Made by a program: the position numbers and the translations under genes. 64,000 nt of DNA from Coffea arabica (taxonomy: Eukaryota > Streptophyta > Magnoliopsida > Gentianales > Rubiaceae). The notes below the pieces were generated by a model, which searched no databases, was not told where the DNA came from, and was given only the letters and a program-made list of their open reading frames with translations. Where the stretch lies: assembly GCF_036785885.1 (NCBI RefSeq), contig NC_092323.1, positions 5,620,501-5,684,500 of the forward strand. The letters run 5' to 3'. Numbering within the stretch: position 1 is the first letter of the stretch; each line of letters starts with the position of its first letter. Shown here one piece after another: positions 49,821-61,512 of this stretch.

Positions 49821-51319
49821 GAATTAAAAGGCAAATCTTTCACCACGCACTGAAAGGAATTGAAAAAAAAACAAATAAATAAGCAACAAAGATAAACGAC
49901 CCAGCAAACATGAGCTTAAAACGAGGATCAGTGTTAGTTGTCTACTTACTCAACTCTTTCAATTAGGTGAGCACTAGAAGAGGATCATCCGGCTTCTTCG
50001 TGCTTGGCCTTCCCTCCGCTGGACCGTCGTTTGCATGAATATCGATTATGGAGAACCACTTGTCCTTGGTCTTTCTATAGGTGAAGCCATGGTTTGGAAG
50101 GTACAAATCCTGAGATGCCAACCTTGTGGAATTGACATATAATTTGGAGGACAATGTGCTGGCATGCCAACTACGAACAAGAAGCCCAGAAATCGAACCG
50201 CTGGCATAAGATTCAATTCCCGGTATTCACGTCCCAAAACAATCCCAAAACCCTTCATCAGCTCCCAAAGACAGTTTAGTTTTTTGGGAATGAACTCGTG
50301 GACTGGAAAGTAGTTCTTGTTTGGTACTTAGCAACAATCTGCAGTACATGGAAAAATTAATATTTAATCCTACGTACAGGTATACACTTTACAGATGACA
50401 GAAAATTGGAAATAAATTTGGGAACGCCAAGGGATTAATTAATTACTTTGCCCCTGTAAAGGTTGTTGAAGTAGACACACGTCCCAAAGTGCCTTAAATT
50501 ACTCCAGGCATTGTCCCAAGGGATTCTAGGCACAAGATCGTTGCAATAAACGATCCTCAAGCACTTGTGTATGCTGCTCTTAATGTTGGCTTCCATGAAT
50601 GCTCTGAAATTGTCATCTACAACTCTTGGTTGACCAAAAGTTTAGACCTCGTCTAATCGCTCCAACAACTCCTTTTCTTTGTGATACGCCAAAATGGCTG
50701 GAAACAGAATTGCTAGTGCACCACCCAAGCTGTGACCTGTCCCATAAATTTAGCCTTGGGATTGTTTTTCAAAGTATCTTTCAGAATTTCCCTGATGGCA
50801 TAGTAAGCATATTCCTTATGAGGTTGGGTTATGTCCTTGGGCCAACCATGGCACTTTTGTAGATCAAGAGCTTTCATGAATCCAGAATGCACCCTTCCCA
50901 CATTGGGAAGTCATAATAGGAGATATCCAGGCCTGTAATCCAATCATCAGCATCAAAGGGTGATTTACCTCTGAAGGCCACACATATCAGTTCCGAGTCC
51001 GTGTTCTCATTTTGTCGAAACAATAATGCCTTTGTTGTTGATTTCTCTCGTAAGCTAGCCACCACCAGTGCAAAACAAATAAAAGTACATCCATTGTTTC
51101 TTTTTATCTGTCATTTTATGATATCAAAAAAGCATTTATGAACTTTTTTCCAAATTTACCCTTGCTTACCCTTTCAACTTTCTTGAATTGGAACTCTAAA
51201 TAATTAAATGCAGTATTTGTAGCATTAACAATAGAAGTAGTTGAAGAGATGAAGAATTAAATTGAAATGTGTCTATAAATTGGGATTGACCAACTCCATT
51301 ACATAGTCATCTAAAGAAA

Positions 51320-51553
51320 ATGGAGATCGATAAAGATATCAATGTTTCAAATTCTATAAAATTGTCCAACTCAAGTGTAGTGTTCAGTGGAGAAAAAAAG
51401 AAAGTTACTCTAAATTTTGACTTGAATGTACCTGCAGATCGTGGGTTTGACTTGAACAAATTTCCAGACGAAGGAGATGAAGCTTTTGCAGAAGAAGAAT
51501 TTCAGCAAGTGGTTAGGATCGTGTTAAAAGTTTATCTTCCCAAATTCTATTAA
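51320..51553 (+). other. Opposed small frame with DLN motifs at the left end of the MLE
   Basis: A 77-codon frame starting at an ATG 40 nt after a TATAAAT (51274-51280) encodes a short acidic protein with FDLNVP and GFDLNKF. The transposase N-terminus at the other end of the element, on the opposite strand, has similar acidic FDLN motifs. It may be the start of a second mariner gene, so the element may be composite, or it may be an accessory frame. I cannot show it is expressed. Confidence 0.4.
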
Positions 51554-51886
51554 CTCAAGGCCAATAAGACATGTCTCCTTCAAAGTCCTTTCTTGTTCGG
51601 CTTTATTTTGCTTCATATGATGGCCTACTATTATTTTACTTGATGTCATGGCTGCTTACACCATATAATACGTAAAACTAAAATGGACAAGCAAAAAAAA
51701 AATTACTGGCTTTTACTTGATGTCATGGCTGCTTATCACATGAATTGCAATTCCCACAAAAAAAATACCAAAAACAAAGCATAGAGACATCGGAGAAGCA
51801 TCAAATACGTGCTACTTTGAACCAAAACCCCAAAAAAAACAAAACAGCATATTTAGTCATTAATCATTACAAAATTAACTTGGCTA

Positions 51887-53635
51887 TCAAAAACTTAAAT
51901 AATCAAGAACTTCTTGCACTAATGTGGGATTACATTTCATCCGAGTAGGGAGTCGGCCACATCTTTCTAACACTGCTTTCTTACTATGTGGGATCTTATA
52001 TTTGTTGGAACCTTTTGCCTTCATGATTTCTATCATGCATGTCTGAAGTGTTAAGAATATTTTGTCAGTTTCCACAGTGGAGAAAGCTTCAAATGACTTC
52101 ACAACAGCATTAACAAGCTCATCAACTATTGTAGGTGCTTCCTTGTATTGTAATGACTGAATTGCACGAAAGAACCCAAGATCTAAGACATTTAAATCCG
52201 GAGAATTTGCTGGTTGATACATCAAACGAATATCATCAAACGAATATCAAACCCATCTTCTGTAGCTGCTCGACAAAAATCAGCATCATCAATGCCAATG
52301 TGAGTTCTTGCATTATCTTGTTGAATAAATATTGGCTGCCTTAGATCATCTCTTGGCCACTTTGCTTTGATGACAGGTAACACCTTTTCAATTAGAAACA
52401 ATTTTATAACTTCTTTATTTATCGAAGTTATTGGTTTTGTTTCTAATGTACCTGCAGATCTATTAACACTAGTTCTTTTGGCTGGCTCTTGAGTGACGAA
52501 TGGGAAGATACCAATTTTTTTAGAGAAGATTTCAGTCCTTTGTGTATCAAATCTTAGACGACTTATAGCAGCTAAGAACATGACTTTTGGAATGAAATTT
52601 TTACTTTGACAAGTGCGTAATGGCTCTTCCTCATCTAGTAGCAAGTGATAGTTTTCATACTTCTTTGACATGTAGAACCATTTTTCATCGATATGAATAA
52701 TGCTATGCATACCTATGAAAGTTGGATCATGTGGTATGCTGCAACTTTCCAGCATGGACAAACAAAATTGCAGTCGACATCTTTTGTTTTCTTCCTTCAA
52801 ATATGGTTTTATGCCATTTAAGTGACGCCGTATAACTCCAATCTTTAGAAGTCTAAACAATGAGGTCTGATTTGTGTCTAAAGCGAAAGCTAAAGATCGA
52901 ATAGATGTCCTCTTTGATAAGGGGGTCTCACGAAATCGAACCATGTCAATCTGAACTCTTTTTCGTCCACAATTTTTTGTCTTCCTATGACACACATCAC
53001 CACTGTCATTTGCTCGTTTCCAAATACGTTGAATAGTTCTCAGTGAAACTGAATAAAATGATGCCAATGTCAAGAAAGTACCTTTTTTCACTTTTCCAGC
53101 AACACTTTGTTTCAATAAAGCACAATGTATTCTTTTGCGTTCTTCATTGGTCAAAGTTTTAAGTTTCCTTGTGCGACCACCACTTTGTGCTTCTACCACT
53201 TCTAAATTTGGATTGTCATCACTGACGTTGTTATCTAGTTAAGAATAAAACAAAAATAAGAAGTTACTGGTACATAAAGGTAAATAGGAGTCAATAATAT
53301 GGAAAGAAATTGTAATACCAGTATTCAAATTTGGTTCCGCCAATTCTATCACTTCGAGATTTACTTCTGTTTCATCTTCTGCACATGGCTCTTTGTTCAA
53401 GTCAAAAAGGAATTGACTTGAGGATATCTCAGTTGTTGGAGGACTTTGATTAAGGTTGAAGTCAAGAACAAAACCTTCTTCAATAATGCAATTAAGATCT
53501 GGCAATTGATATTGCAATTCCTCTGTAGCAGCTTCTTGAGCCTCTTCAGTCTTCACTATGAATGTTAGAATCTGCCCATGAATTATTTAAATCGATTTCA
53601 AGTACAGGCATCTGATATCTTTGAATTGAACCCAT
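51887..53635 (-). pseudogene. Plant mariner transposase (DD39D), frame-broken
   Basis: On -, a possible start at 53635 gives MGSIQRYQMPVLEIDLNNS; reading then needs a 1-nt shift near 53560 to enter the acidic FDLN-containing segment (to 53319). An 84-bp GT-AG intron (53235-53318) joins it in phase to the body at 53234. The body has the DNA-binding part (ERKRIHCALLK..., SLRTIQRIWKRA) and the catalytic residues: Asp in IHIDEKWF, Asp in FIQQDNARTH and Asp in SPDLNVLDLGFF. Counting gives 39 residues between the last two, the plant DD39D spacing. Between them a 14-bp tandem duplication (GATATTCGTTTGAT twice, at about 52212-52240) shifts the frame. The enzyme would cut and paste TA-flanked elements; this copy is probably dead. 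Confidence 0.85.
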
Positions 53636-55808
53636 GGATAAAGTAAGTTGTTTTGAATAGATTTAACATCCAGCATACTTATAATGTCAAAGTCTTTTGT
53701 TTTTTGGAGAAAATTTTTGGTGGGAATTAATATTCAAATTTTGAGATCTATGAAAACAAATTTGGTGGGAACTATTCAGATTTTCAGATTTAATCTATTG
53801 ATTGAGAAATGTGAGAGAGAGTAAATGACAGGTAGTATTAATTAGGTATAGTTGAAGAGAGATAAAGGGTAATTTTGAGAAGTAAAGTAAAACTTTTGTT
53901 GACTTTTAGAAAATAACTAACTTTCTTAATCTAAGAGAATTAGTTATTCAGGCCATCTAATAAGGAACGGAGGGAGTAAAAAAAAAAAGTAAAAGGAGGA
54001 TCAGTTCCGATTGAAAGACAACACTTAACCATAAAATTAACAGCAATTTAGAACTCCAGGTTGATATTATTTGTATCCCATATGTAGCCTTTTGAGTCCG
54101 GAATATTATTGTTTTAACGTGGAATCTTACCTACTCCTACTAGGAGAATACGGTTTCGAATGCTCAAAAGTTATGAAACTCATGCTTAATAAAAAGCTGT
54201 ATATCCCTAACTAATTTTTGTAAACAAGTGTTGTCCAATAATTGATTATTGCAAATCCCTCTTTGATAAGGCAGCCATTAAAATTTAAAAGTAAGGCAGG
54301 AATAAGGAATACTTGCCGTTCCAGAAATGGTAAAATCCCAGGAACTTCATCTGTAAAAGTAGTTTAACGAGGTCATCAATTGCCAGTACATGATATCTTA
54401 ACACATTGCTAATATGTAAGAAACAAAACAAACACACCAACACGTAATACATATAGAAAATTGAAACTAAAACTGTTTTACCTTCCAGCTTTGCGATACT
54501 ACAGCTTCATTACAAGCGGAGTTCTCGTAAGAGAGTTTGGCAGCCATAATTGCGAGAGCGGGATTATATCTAGTATCCCCAATTGGGATGTTCTCGTCCA
54601 ACTTTTCCCTGTCGTCTAGAAGTTCAACTATGACAGGTACTTGGATGTATTTCTATCTGGGATTTTTTCTGGTCGGCGCCCTATAAAAGATAAAAATGGA
54701 TAAAACCTCACGGCCTTAGTTAAAGGAATAACCTACGACACACGTAAGCTATCTAGAATGTTATGCCGTACCAAAAAAAAACGATGACTAAGTTCTTATT
54801 CCTTCCACAGTATAAGTGTTCGATCGATTTGTTAACTAGGCGCAAGTCAGACATCAAGACCTTCTCTAGCATCAAATATCAGTATATGGATCTTAATTAA
54901 TTAACGTTCATGCTTTACATTATGCAAGTGTAACTAGAGTCACTGCTGCAATTTAATTTGAAATCTAGTCTGCGTTTGTTCAACAGGTTTGTTCTTGCTA
55001 TGTGACAGTGTACTAGGTTTTGAGACTTGCGTTTTGGAGAAACCCCACTTACTCGAGGTATTAATAGGGAACAAAAGAATACTGTTCCTATCACAAATTC
55101 AAAACATGGTTTGTAGGATTTGGAAGATGGTGGGAGAACTTCCACATAAAATGTTGGGATAATACCTCGCCCAAAGATTAACTCACGAATCAGCACACTC
55201 ACGATAAACAGAAATGCATGCATGCCCTTATGTTTGGCATTTTGCTAGCTCTGTTCTTATCGATCCACGCTCATGAATAAGCCAAAAAGCAAATAATATT
55301 TGCACTGAGAAAATTAGGTAGCAAGAAACTTGGAAAAAGTCAGGCAAAAGAAAGAAAAGCAAGACCAATAACTAATTAGGAAATTAAGTAGCAGAGTCTA
55401 CCCCGAAGGATTTTGAAGATTAGCCCCAAAAAACCGCCATTCACGTGCAGCAGGTTAAGCCACTGCTCGATTGCATACCCCAACCATTTTAGTGGTTTTG
55501 CGAATAGTTTCAAGATAATTTGCAAGTGGCAATTATGATCAACCTTTTTGTCCCTTTTCGGGTTTCAATATATCTTCTATTGTCTGCATGGCTGGAGAAC
55601 AAGAAAAGAACGAGATCGATGGTTCTGGCTTCCTCCGGAACTAGCAGCAGAGAGTTGCTAGCAAATGACTTGTCGCAAGTTTTTTGGGAAGCCATTGTAG
55701 ATTCAACTCTAAAAGCCGGGAGATTAATTAATAGATAAAAGGTTCAGCTAGCCGCTAGGATATAGTACTGTGGTTGGACAGGGATAGACCAATGCATAGC
55801 GGACCAGC

Positions 55809-55815
55809 ATATATA
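55809..55815 (-). promoter_or_regulatory. Shortened TATA box of lipase C
   Basis: ATATATA in the position of the lipase A/B boxes, shorter by several bases. The promoter has decayed along with the gene. Confidence 0.4.
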
Positions 55816-55977
55816 GAGAGATCAGCGATTTAAGGTATCCAGATTTTCTTCCAAGTTCATTTCCTCGATCGATCTAGTGATCTGTCTTTCTTTTTTCTTT
55901 TTTTGGTGATTGTACTCACGCCTATGGAAAACCTGAATCCCACGTTGCGCATTTTGTCAACATTCATTTAGATATGA

Positions 55978-56668
55978 AGTTGTTGACATAATTAAATCAA
56001 AGTTTAAAAGTTCATACTTTCCTAAGTTTTATTAGAAAGTTTGTATTTTAGTCAAGTTTTGGTAATTCACATACTTCGAGTATTCAGAACTTTTTTTGGT
56101 AATTTTTGTCATATTTGTTTATTATTACTAAGTTTTGTGATTTTATTTTGTCTCTTGCATTCACCTCTTGAAAAAAAAAAAGTTTTGTGAGTTATATATG
56201 TTACCTATGTATAGGGTGGTTTGTTATCTTATGTTACCTACGTATTCTCCAATTATATGATGCAAATTAAACGTTAAGCACCTATAAGTGGTGATTGTCA
56301 ACTAATCTTCATCCTCCTTTTTGATTCTGCAAGCCCATTAATCGTAGGCGCACTATGGGGCCTTGAATCAGCTCTCCTTGCTTTCACCAGACACATTTTG
56401 CTTTTCTTTCGCCGGCGGTCTACCTCATGATTTGCCTCCGTTCTGTCAAGTTCGAGTAAAATGCCGGCTTTTGGAGTTACTATAGAGATTAGATTTATTT
56501 GCGTAAATTCTTTCTTCTGTAAGAAAATGTCAGAAAGAGTAAAATGTCAAGCCACTGATGTGACTGCTTCAGCCAAGAGGTAAGAGGAGTTTGTGGGCTG
56601 GCCGGGTAGGACTTCTGAGTTACTCACATATATAGGTTTCAGGATAGTCCATTGGAAGACATTTTTCA
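55978..56668. mobile_element. 690-bp insertion upstream of lipase C, class uncertain
   Basis: Comparison with the lipase A and B upstream regions shows extra DNA here between TTTAGATATG and TTATTATTTTCGAAAAG. It starts TGTTGACATAATTAAATC, like many plant LTRs, and ends near GACATTTTTC. A 4-bp AAGT is present at both sides. It could be a solo LTR. The rest of the upstream region (55696-57080) matches lipase A and B upstream sequence. Confidence 0.4.
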
Positions 56669-57081
56669 AGTTATTATTTTCGAAAAGTTTGTAATTCAAA
56701 AACAATCAAAAGAAGATAGAGATGGGTGAAAAAAATTACGTGCTTCATACAAATGAGGAACTAGAAAAGGGCAAGCGCAAAATGCAAGGGGACTCTATAG
56801 TTTTCACTTTTCCCCTAGTAGTGCCAAAGAGAAACCTCTTGGCACCAAAATTTTAAGCGTCTTAATAGAAGTCGTGTTTCACTAATTGAAATTCATTAAC
56901 TTGTGAGTAGTTTTGTACCAACCAATCACTTCCTCTAAAAGAGATTAGCTTGGGGCAGTCGCACTTGCAATTTTTCTCCATTCGGCAATCATTTCCTCTG
57001 AAGAAAATTAGACATGTAGTTTCTCTCTCAAAGTTAAGAAAAGTGAAAAAGCCCTAAACATTACTTAGACATGCAACATAT

Positions 57082-57245
57082 GGTTTGTTTGGATAGTCAA
57101 CTTATTCCAAATAATATTTCGCTTGCATCATAAATACATTTTTCAATCCATTTTTTTATATTTCTAATCACCTTTTTATCTCATATACCTCACATCTCAA
57201 AAAATGCTACAGTAATTATTCCAAATAATACCCTACCCAAACAGA
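57082..57245. mobile_element. Short MITE (TTTGTTTGGATA family)
   Basis: The segment starts TTTGTTTGGATAG and ends, on the other strand, TGTTTGGGTAGGG; both ends continue as ATTATTTGGAATAA-like inverted repeats. It contains the CACCTTTTTATCTCA core found in the copy at 57981-58828. Confidence 0.6.
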
Positions 57246-57980
57246 TCCATGTCAGTTACGAAATTAGTGACAGTCACGACTATCCTCGGAGTTGTCGAAA
57301 GACCCACCCACGCGCTTGCAAACAGTTTTGTACTAACCAATTCCTCCCCGTCCGTCTATAGCAAATTAAGACGGACACGTGTAATTTCTCTCTGAATTTG
57401 GCAAAATCGATAAAAAGAAAAACGTTAGACATTACTAGCTGTGCATTTCATAATAGTCTACCCGGCAAATTTCTACCAATAATGCTCAATATTTTTTTAT
57501 TTTAGAATGGAAATAATTTCTTATTTCAAAAAATGAAAAATAATACTCATAAAAAATATTTCACTTTCATTTTTCCTTGTTTGTCCTTATTAATAATTCC
57601 TTTTAATGTTTAAATATATTGGTATTTTCTTTTTAAAATGTTTGAACATTTGCGAATTATCATAGAATTTATTTAGTAAAAATAACTTATATAATTTCCA
57701 TATTTACATGCAATTGTAATAGTTATAATTGGTTATAAAATATTAAAGTCTTATAAATAATATTCATAAATACCAAAAATAAATATGATTCATTAATCCA
57801 CATTTGTAATATGATCCTATCTATGTTTATAGATATTGAGTTAATATTAAGTCTCCAGTAGCAAGTGACCTAACAAATTACACATAAAAGTAAAAAAATT
57901 TGAAAAAAGGTTGCGAACTGATCTAATAGAATTAAATTTAAAATAAACTTTGTGTTTTAAAATAGAACCTAAACCAAGGG

Positions 57981-58828
57981 GTTTGTTTGGATAGTGCTTT
58001 TATCCCAAATAATATTTCGCTTGCATCATAAACACATTTCGCAACCCACCCTTTTATATTTCAAATCACCTTTTTATCTCTGTTTTCAAACTCGGACCGG
58101 ACCGGCCGGTTCGACCGGTCGAACCGGGAACCGGCCAGTTGACCGGTCGAACCGGGAACCGGCCAGTTGACCGGTCCGAGTTAATCTTAAAAACCGGGAA
58201 ATCAACAACTCGGTCAACCCAGGTCAAAACCCGGGTTTGACCGGGGTTTTGACCCGGTTTGACCGGAAAAATGAACCCGGTCTTTTTTCTTTTTTTCTTT
58301 TTTTTTTTTTACTTTTTTTGAAAGGGCAGAATATTTTTAATATGATGTTTTGATCCTTAAGTTGTTAAAAATTATTAACATATCTCAAATATTTCATACT
58401 TTATAAATGTTATCTTAAAGTTTGGTGTTATTTTTCAATTAAGTCCATAATTTTAATTCTAAACTTGTTAATGCTTATTCAATAATATAAATTGCTACTT
58501 GATTGCTCTAATTTATTTGTATTTTCTTATTAAATATATTTGAAACATCAAATATATATGAATATACCTTTATTAATATTAACATGTTATTAAGTATTTT
58601 ACATATAATATTTTAATTTTTAAATAAATTTTATTTATGACGTCATCCGGTTCAACCCCTATCGAACCCAGTTGAACCCATTGACCCCTGACCCCTGAGC
58701 TCGACCGAGTCGATATCCGGTCCGGTTCTGAAAACATAGCTTTTTATCTCACATACATCACATCACAAAAAGTGTTACAGTAATTATTCCAAATAATATT
58801 TCAAATAATACATTATCCAAACAAACAC
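57981..58828. mobile_element. MITE split by a CCGG-rich element
   Basis: The outer parts (57981-58080 and 58740-58828) form one copy of the TTTGTTTGGATA MITE family seen intact at 57082-57245. The copy is interrupted at its CTTTTTATCTC core by the insert at 58081-58739. Together they form a nested pair. Confidence 0.7.
58081..58739. mobile_element. CCGG-rich inverted-repeat element
   Basis: Flanked by CTTTTTATCTC on both sides (58070-58080, 58740-58750). The left end TGTTTTCAAACTCGGACCGG and the right end (other strand) TATGTTTTCAGAACCGGACC are inverted repeats. Near the left end a 28-bp unit, with ACCGGTCGAACCGGGAACCG, occurs twice in tandem (58113-58140, 58141-58168). The middle is AT-rich and non-coding. 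A hAT-like non-autonomous element is my best guess. Confidence 0.68.
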
Positions 58829-61512
58829 CTTGTTAGTGACCTTTGATCAATGATGAATCAAAAGTTAGGATAAAAAGTTTACAATTATAAAACAAAATTT
58901 AATACAGAATCTAATCCATGTTACTAGTCGTTGATCGATAATCAATTATAAAACAAAATTTAATAAAGAATCTAATCCATGTTACTAGTCATCGATCGAT
59001 AATAAATCAATGAATAATACAAAAAAGATTTTCAATTTTAAAACCTAAATGTCATTACCAGTTGTTGATCACTGACCGAGGTAAAAAGAAAAACAAAATT
59101 TTGTGCCATTACATCAAATCAGATGGCAACTGCTGGAAATTGAAAAAAAAAAAAAATCCCTTCACAGCATCCAAATCGGATCCAGCAAAGGTATTAAATA
59201 ATAAAAAAAAAACCTTTTCCCTGTAAAAAAAAAATATATCTCACGAAGTTTTGACACATTATAAAAAAAAGTGAAAAGGATATTAGTATTTCATGGTGAT
59301 CACATTTTAGATATGTACGTGGGGAAGAGATTTCCACTAAACATTAAAAAATGTGACATTGAAATGAGCATTATTGATAGAAATTTGTCAGTCCACCCGC
59401 TAAAGTTTTCCAAAGCAATAATTCATAGAGGGCACGTTAAACTTTAATATTCAAAGAACAACCAAGTAATATTAATAGAGGAACTTTATTGCCCATCAGT
59501 GTACGGCAAAGTTTTCCAAAGTCCTTGTCATGGACGACTGACGGAACAACTATCACCACGCAGCTCAAAGTTAGACCACTGCAAAACTTGTGATCCATAA
59601 TTATTTCCAGTGTGGCCACTGTTTAGGTGGACCGAGAAGAAGCGTTAAAAAAAAAAAACAGAGAGATAGAGAGTTTGCTTGAATAATAAAAAATTCAGTT
59701 TGTTTTGAAGTCGTAAATGTAATCAATGGGTAAAAGGCGGTGGCGGGCTAATATAAATGGCAGTTAACGTCGGTAATTTGGGATTGTACAGCAACAGCAG
59801 TTTGATAGGCCTTCGAATGTTATGCATATATTGTCGAGTTTCAGTTTATGCAATCGGCCCTCGACTGTTTGTCACGCGGATTTCCATGTTCACGCATTAG
59901 CACACATGACCCTTAGGTATTGTTTAGGCTTCAATATTTTCATTTCGATGGAGGAAATTTTTTACATGTTTTTCGACCATTCATATACGCATAAATGGGA
60001 TGAATCCCACCGGTCGACTTCCCAAGGAAGATAATTCGTCCAGTTTGTCCTGTGATGACGTTCCTTCTGCCAACAAATTCTTATGACCGTCCAACGGTGT
60101 CCGGAAAAGGTAGCCAGTATTACCCAGAAAGAAAGTTTGGTTGCCAATAACCCGAATCCGCAGGATGGACGCCAGATTGATTTGATTCATGAATGAATAG
60201 AACCGAAACAGGGCAAAACGAGTACCTTTATAGCAAGAAATTAAAAGCACTTTGAAAACACACAAGGGCTGGGTAATTTGGGCTAAGTGGGTTAAGATCC
60301 TCTGCATTGAAATTGAAATTCTTTTTATTGGTCTCTTCATTTGTTCATATCTCAATTTATATAATTGAAATTCTTTCAATTGGTCTCTCCATGTATTCAT
60401 ATCTCAATTTATATAATATTATAAAATTATGCGATTGTATCATTATATTTCTTTTGATATCTAAATCAAAAAAAATATTTTGACATTCTATTTACATGAA
60501 GCATTTGAATGGTGAAAATGGATCAAATTTGTGACAAAATTTGTAATGATTAATCAAACGGCAAAACTTGCTCAATTTCATATAAAATTTTACTTATAAC
60601 TAATACGAGTAATAAATAAATAATTTTTAGATTAATTTTATTAAGGTTTAATGGGAGAAGTTCTCTCAATCCAATGCAATGGAGAGGAGTCTAGCTTTGT
60701 CTAAGCCTTTCCTACCTGCAAGTTGCAAGTCTCTTCATCAGCTGAGGCAATTCCAACTCACCTCATGCCCGCGACCAAATAGGCAAAATTGCCCACATCA
60801 CTTCGTTACTTCTCCTATCCGATCCTTCAAGAGTCCACGGATGGCTGAAATGCTCTGAAGTAGCATCTTCTTTTTGTGGGGGGGGGGGGGGGGGGGGGAC
60901 ACAATCCATGTCCGGCGGAGCTACATCACAATCACAAACTGACTAAACAAATTTGTCTTAATATGGCTAGTCTATTAGCCGAACACCTCAGTTTTGATGT
61001 TAGGATGATAGTATTTTAACAGTGCATACTTTGAATTACGTATAATTTGACATAAATTTCTTTTTGGCAGGCATTAAGGATTTGTTAGGAGCAGACATTC
61101 TAGGGGTTTTGATTTCTTGTTAATGGCCATTTGCCTTCCCTTGGATCAACCAATCAAAAAAGGAAGAATAAACCTACGTGTTAGTGCCGTAGTTAATTTA
61201 TCCTGCCTTTGGTTTAGTGCGACAATGAATGTTTTCCTTGATTGTCCATTCATGACCAACCACGTACTGGAAAACTGAAGGGAGTTCGACTTGGGATTCA
61301 GCTCTTTTATTGATATGCAGACATGAGCAAAGTACAAAGATGGCGGTAGCATTCCACTTAGATTTGACCACAAACCTCAACCATAACCTAATCGCTTCGA
61401 TTACTTGAATGCACGCAGAAAGCACAGTAGAACATTATTACTTGCACTAGGTGTAGAGCAGATGCGTACACCCAGGCACAGGGACGAACTTCTGATGATG
61501 GAGCTTGCTAAC
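58829..61512. other. Spacer between lipases C and D
   Basis: Non-coding. A direct repeat with AATCTAATCCATGTTACTAG occurs at about 58909 and 58970. 60090-61110 matches spacers near 27880 and 42590. A pure G run of about 21 nt lies at 60878-60898. 61110-61480 matches 44530-44890. No gene is recognised. Confidence 0.45.
60878..60898 (+). repeat. Poly-G run, about 21 nt
   Basis: An uninterrupted G homopolymer in a block whose other copies (near 28450 and 43030) have only short G runs. Length may be uncertain because such runs sequence poorly. Confidence 0.8.

Larger units (their letters stand above)
51088..53976 (-). mobile_element. Mariner-like element (plant MLE), about 2.9 kb
   Basis: Flanked by TA at 51086-51087 and 53977-53978. 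The right end (on -) reads CTCCCTCCGTTCCTTATTAG; the left end CATCCATTGTTTCTTTTTAT is a degenerate inverted partner. It carries a DD39D-type transposase on - and sits in intron 3 of lipase C; paralogous introns in A and B lack it. The end sequence is of the Stowaway/plant mariner family. A 25-bp direct repeat lies at 51634-51658 and 51711-51735. Confidence 0.85.
49963..55695 (-). pseudogene. Lipase C: decayed OBL1-like lipase with transposon in intron 3
   Basis: Exons equivalent to B are at 55402-55695, 54482-54680, 54317-54350, 50447-51054, 49963-50338. Exon 1 is 16 nt short and frameshifted after about 50 residues, exon 2 has lost 1 nt, and exon 4 has several 1-nt losses. One loss is next to the nucleophile elbow, so the GHSLGG region is read out of frame. 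A nonsense change turns the Tyr codon of VYTFGQPR into a stop, and exon 5 has a small deletion near its start. Exon 3 has a GC donor. Intron 3 holds a 2.9-kb mariner-like element. The coding tail after VNSTRLAS continues to DPLLVLT, longer than in A and B. It is plainly non-functional as a lipase, and is the oldest-looking copy. Confidence 0.9.
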
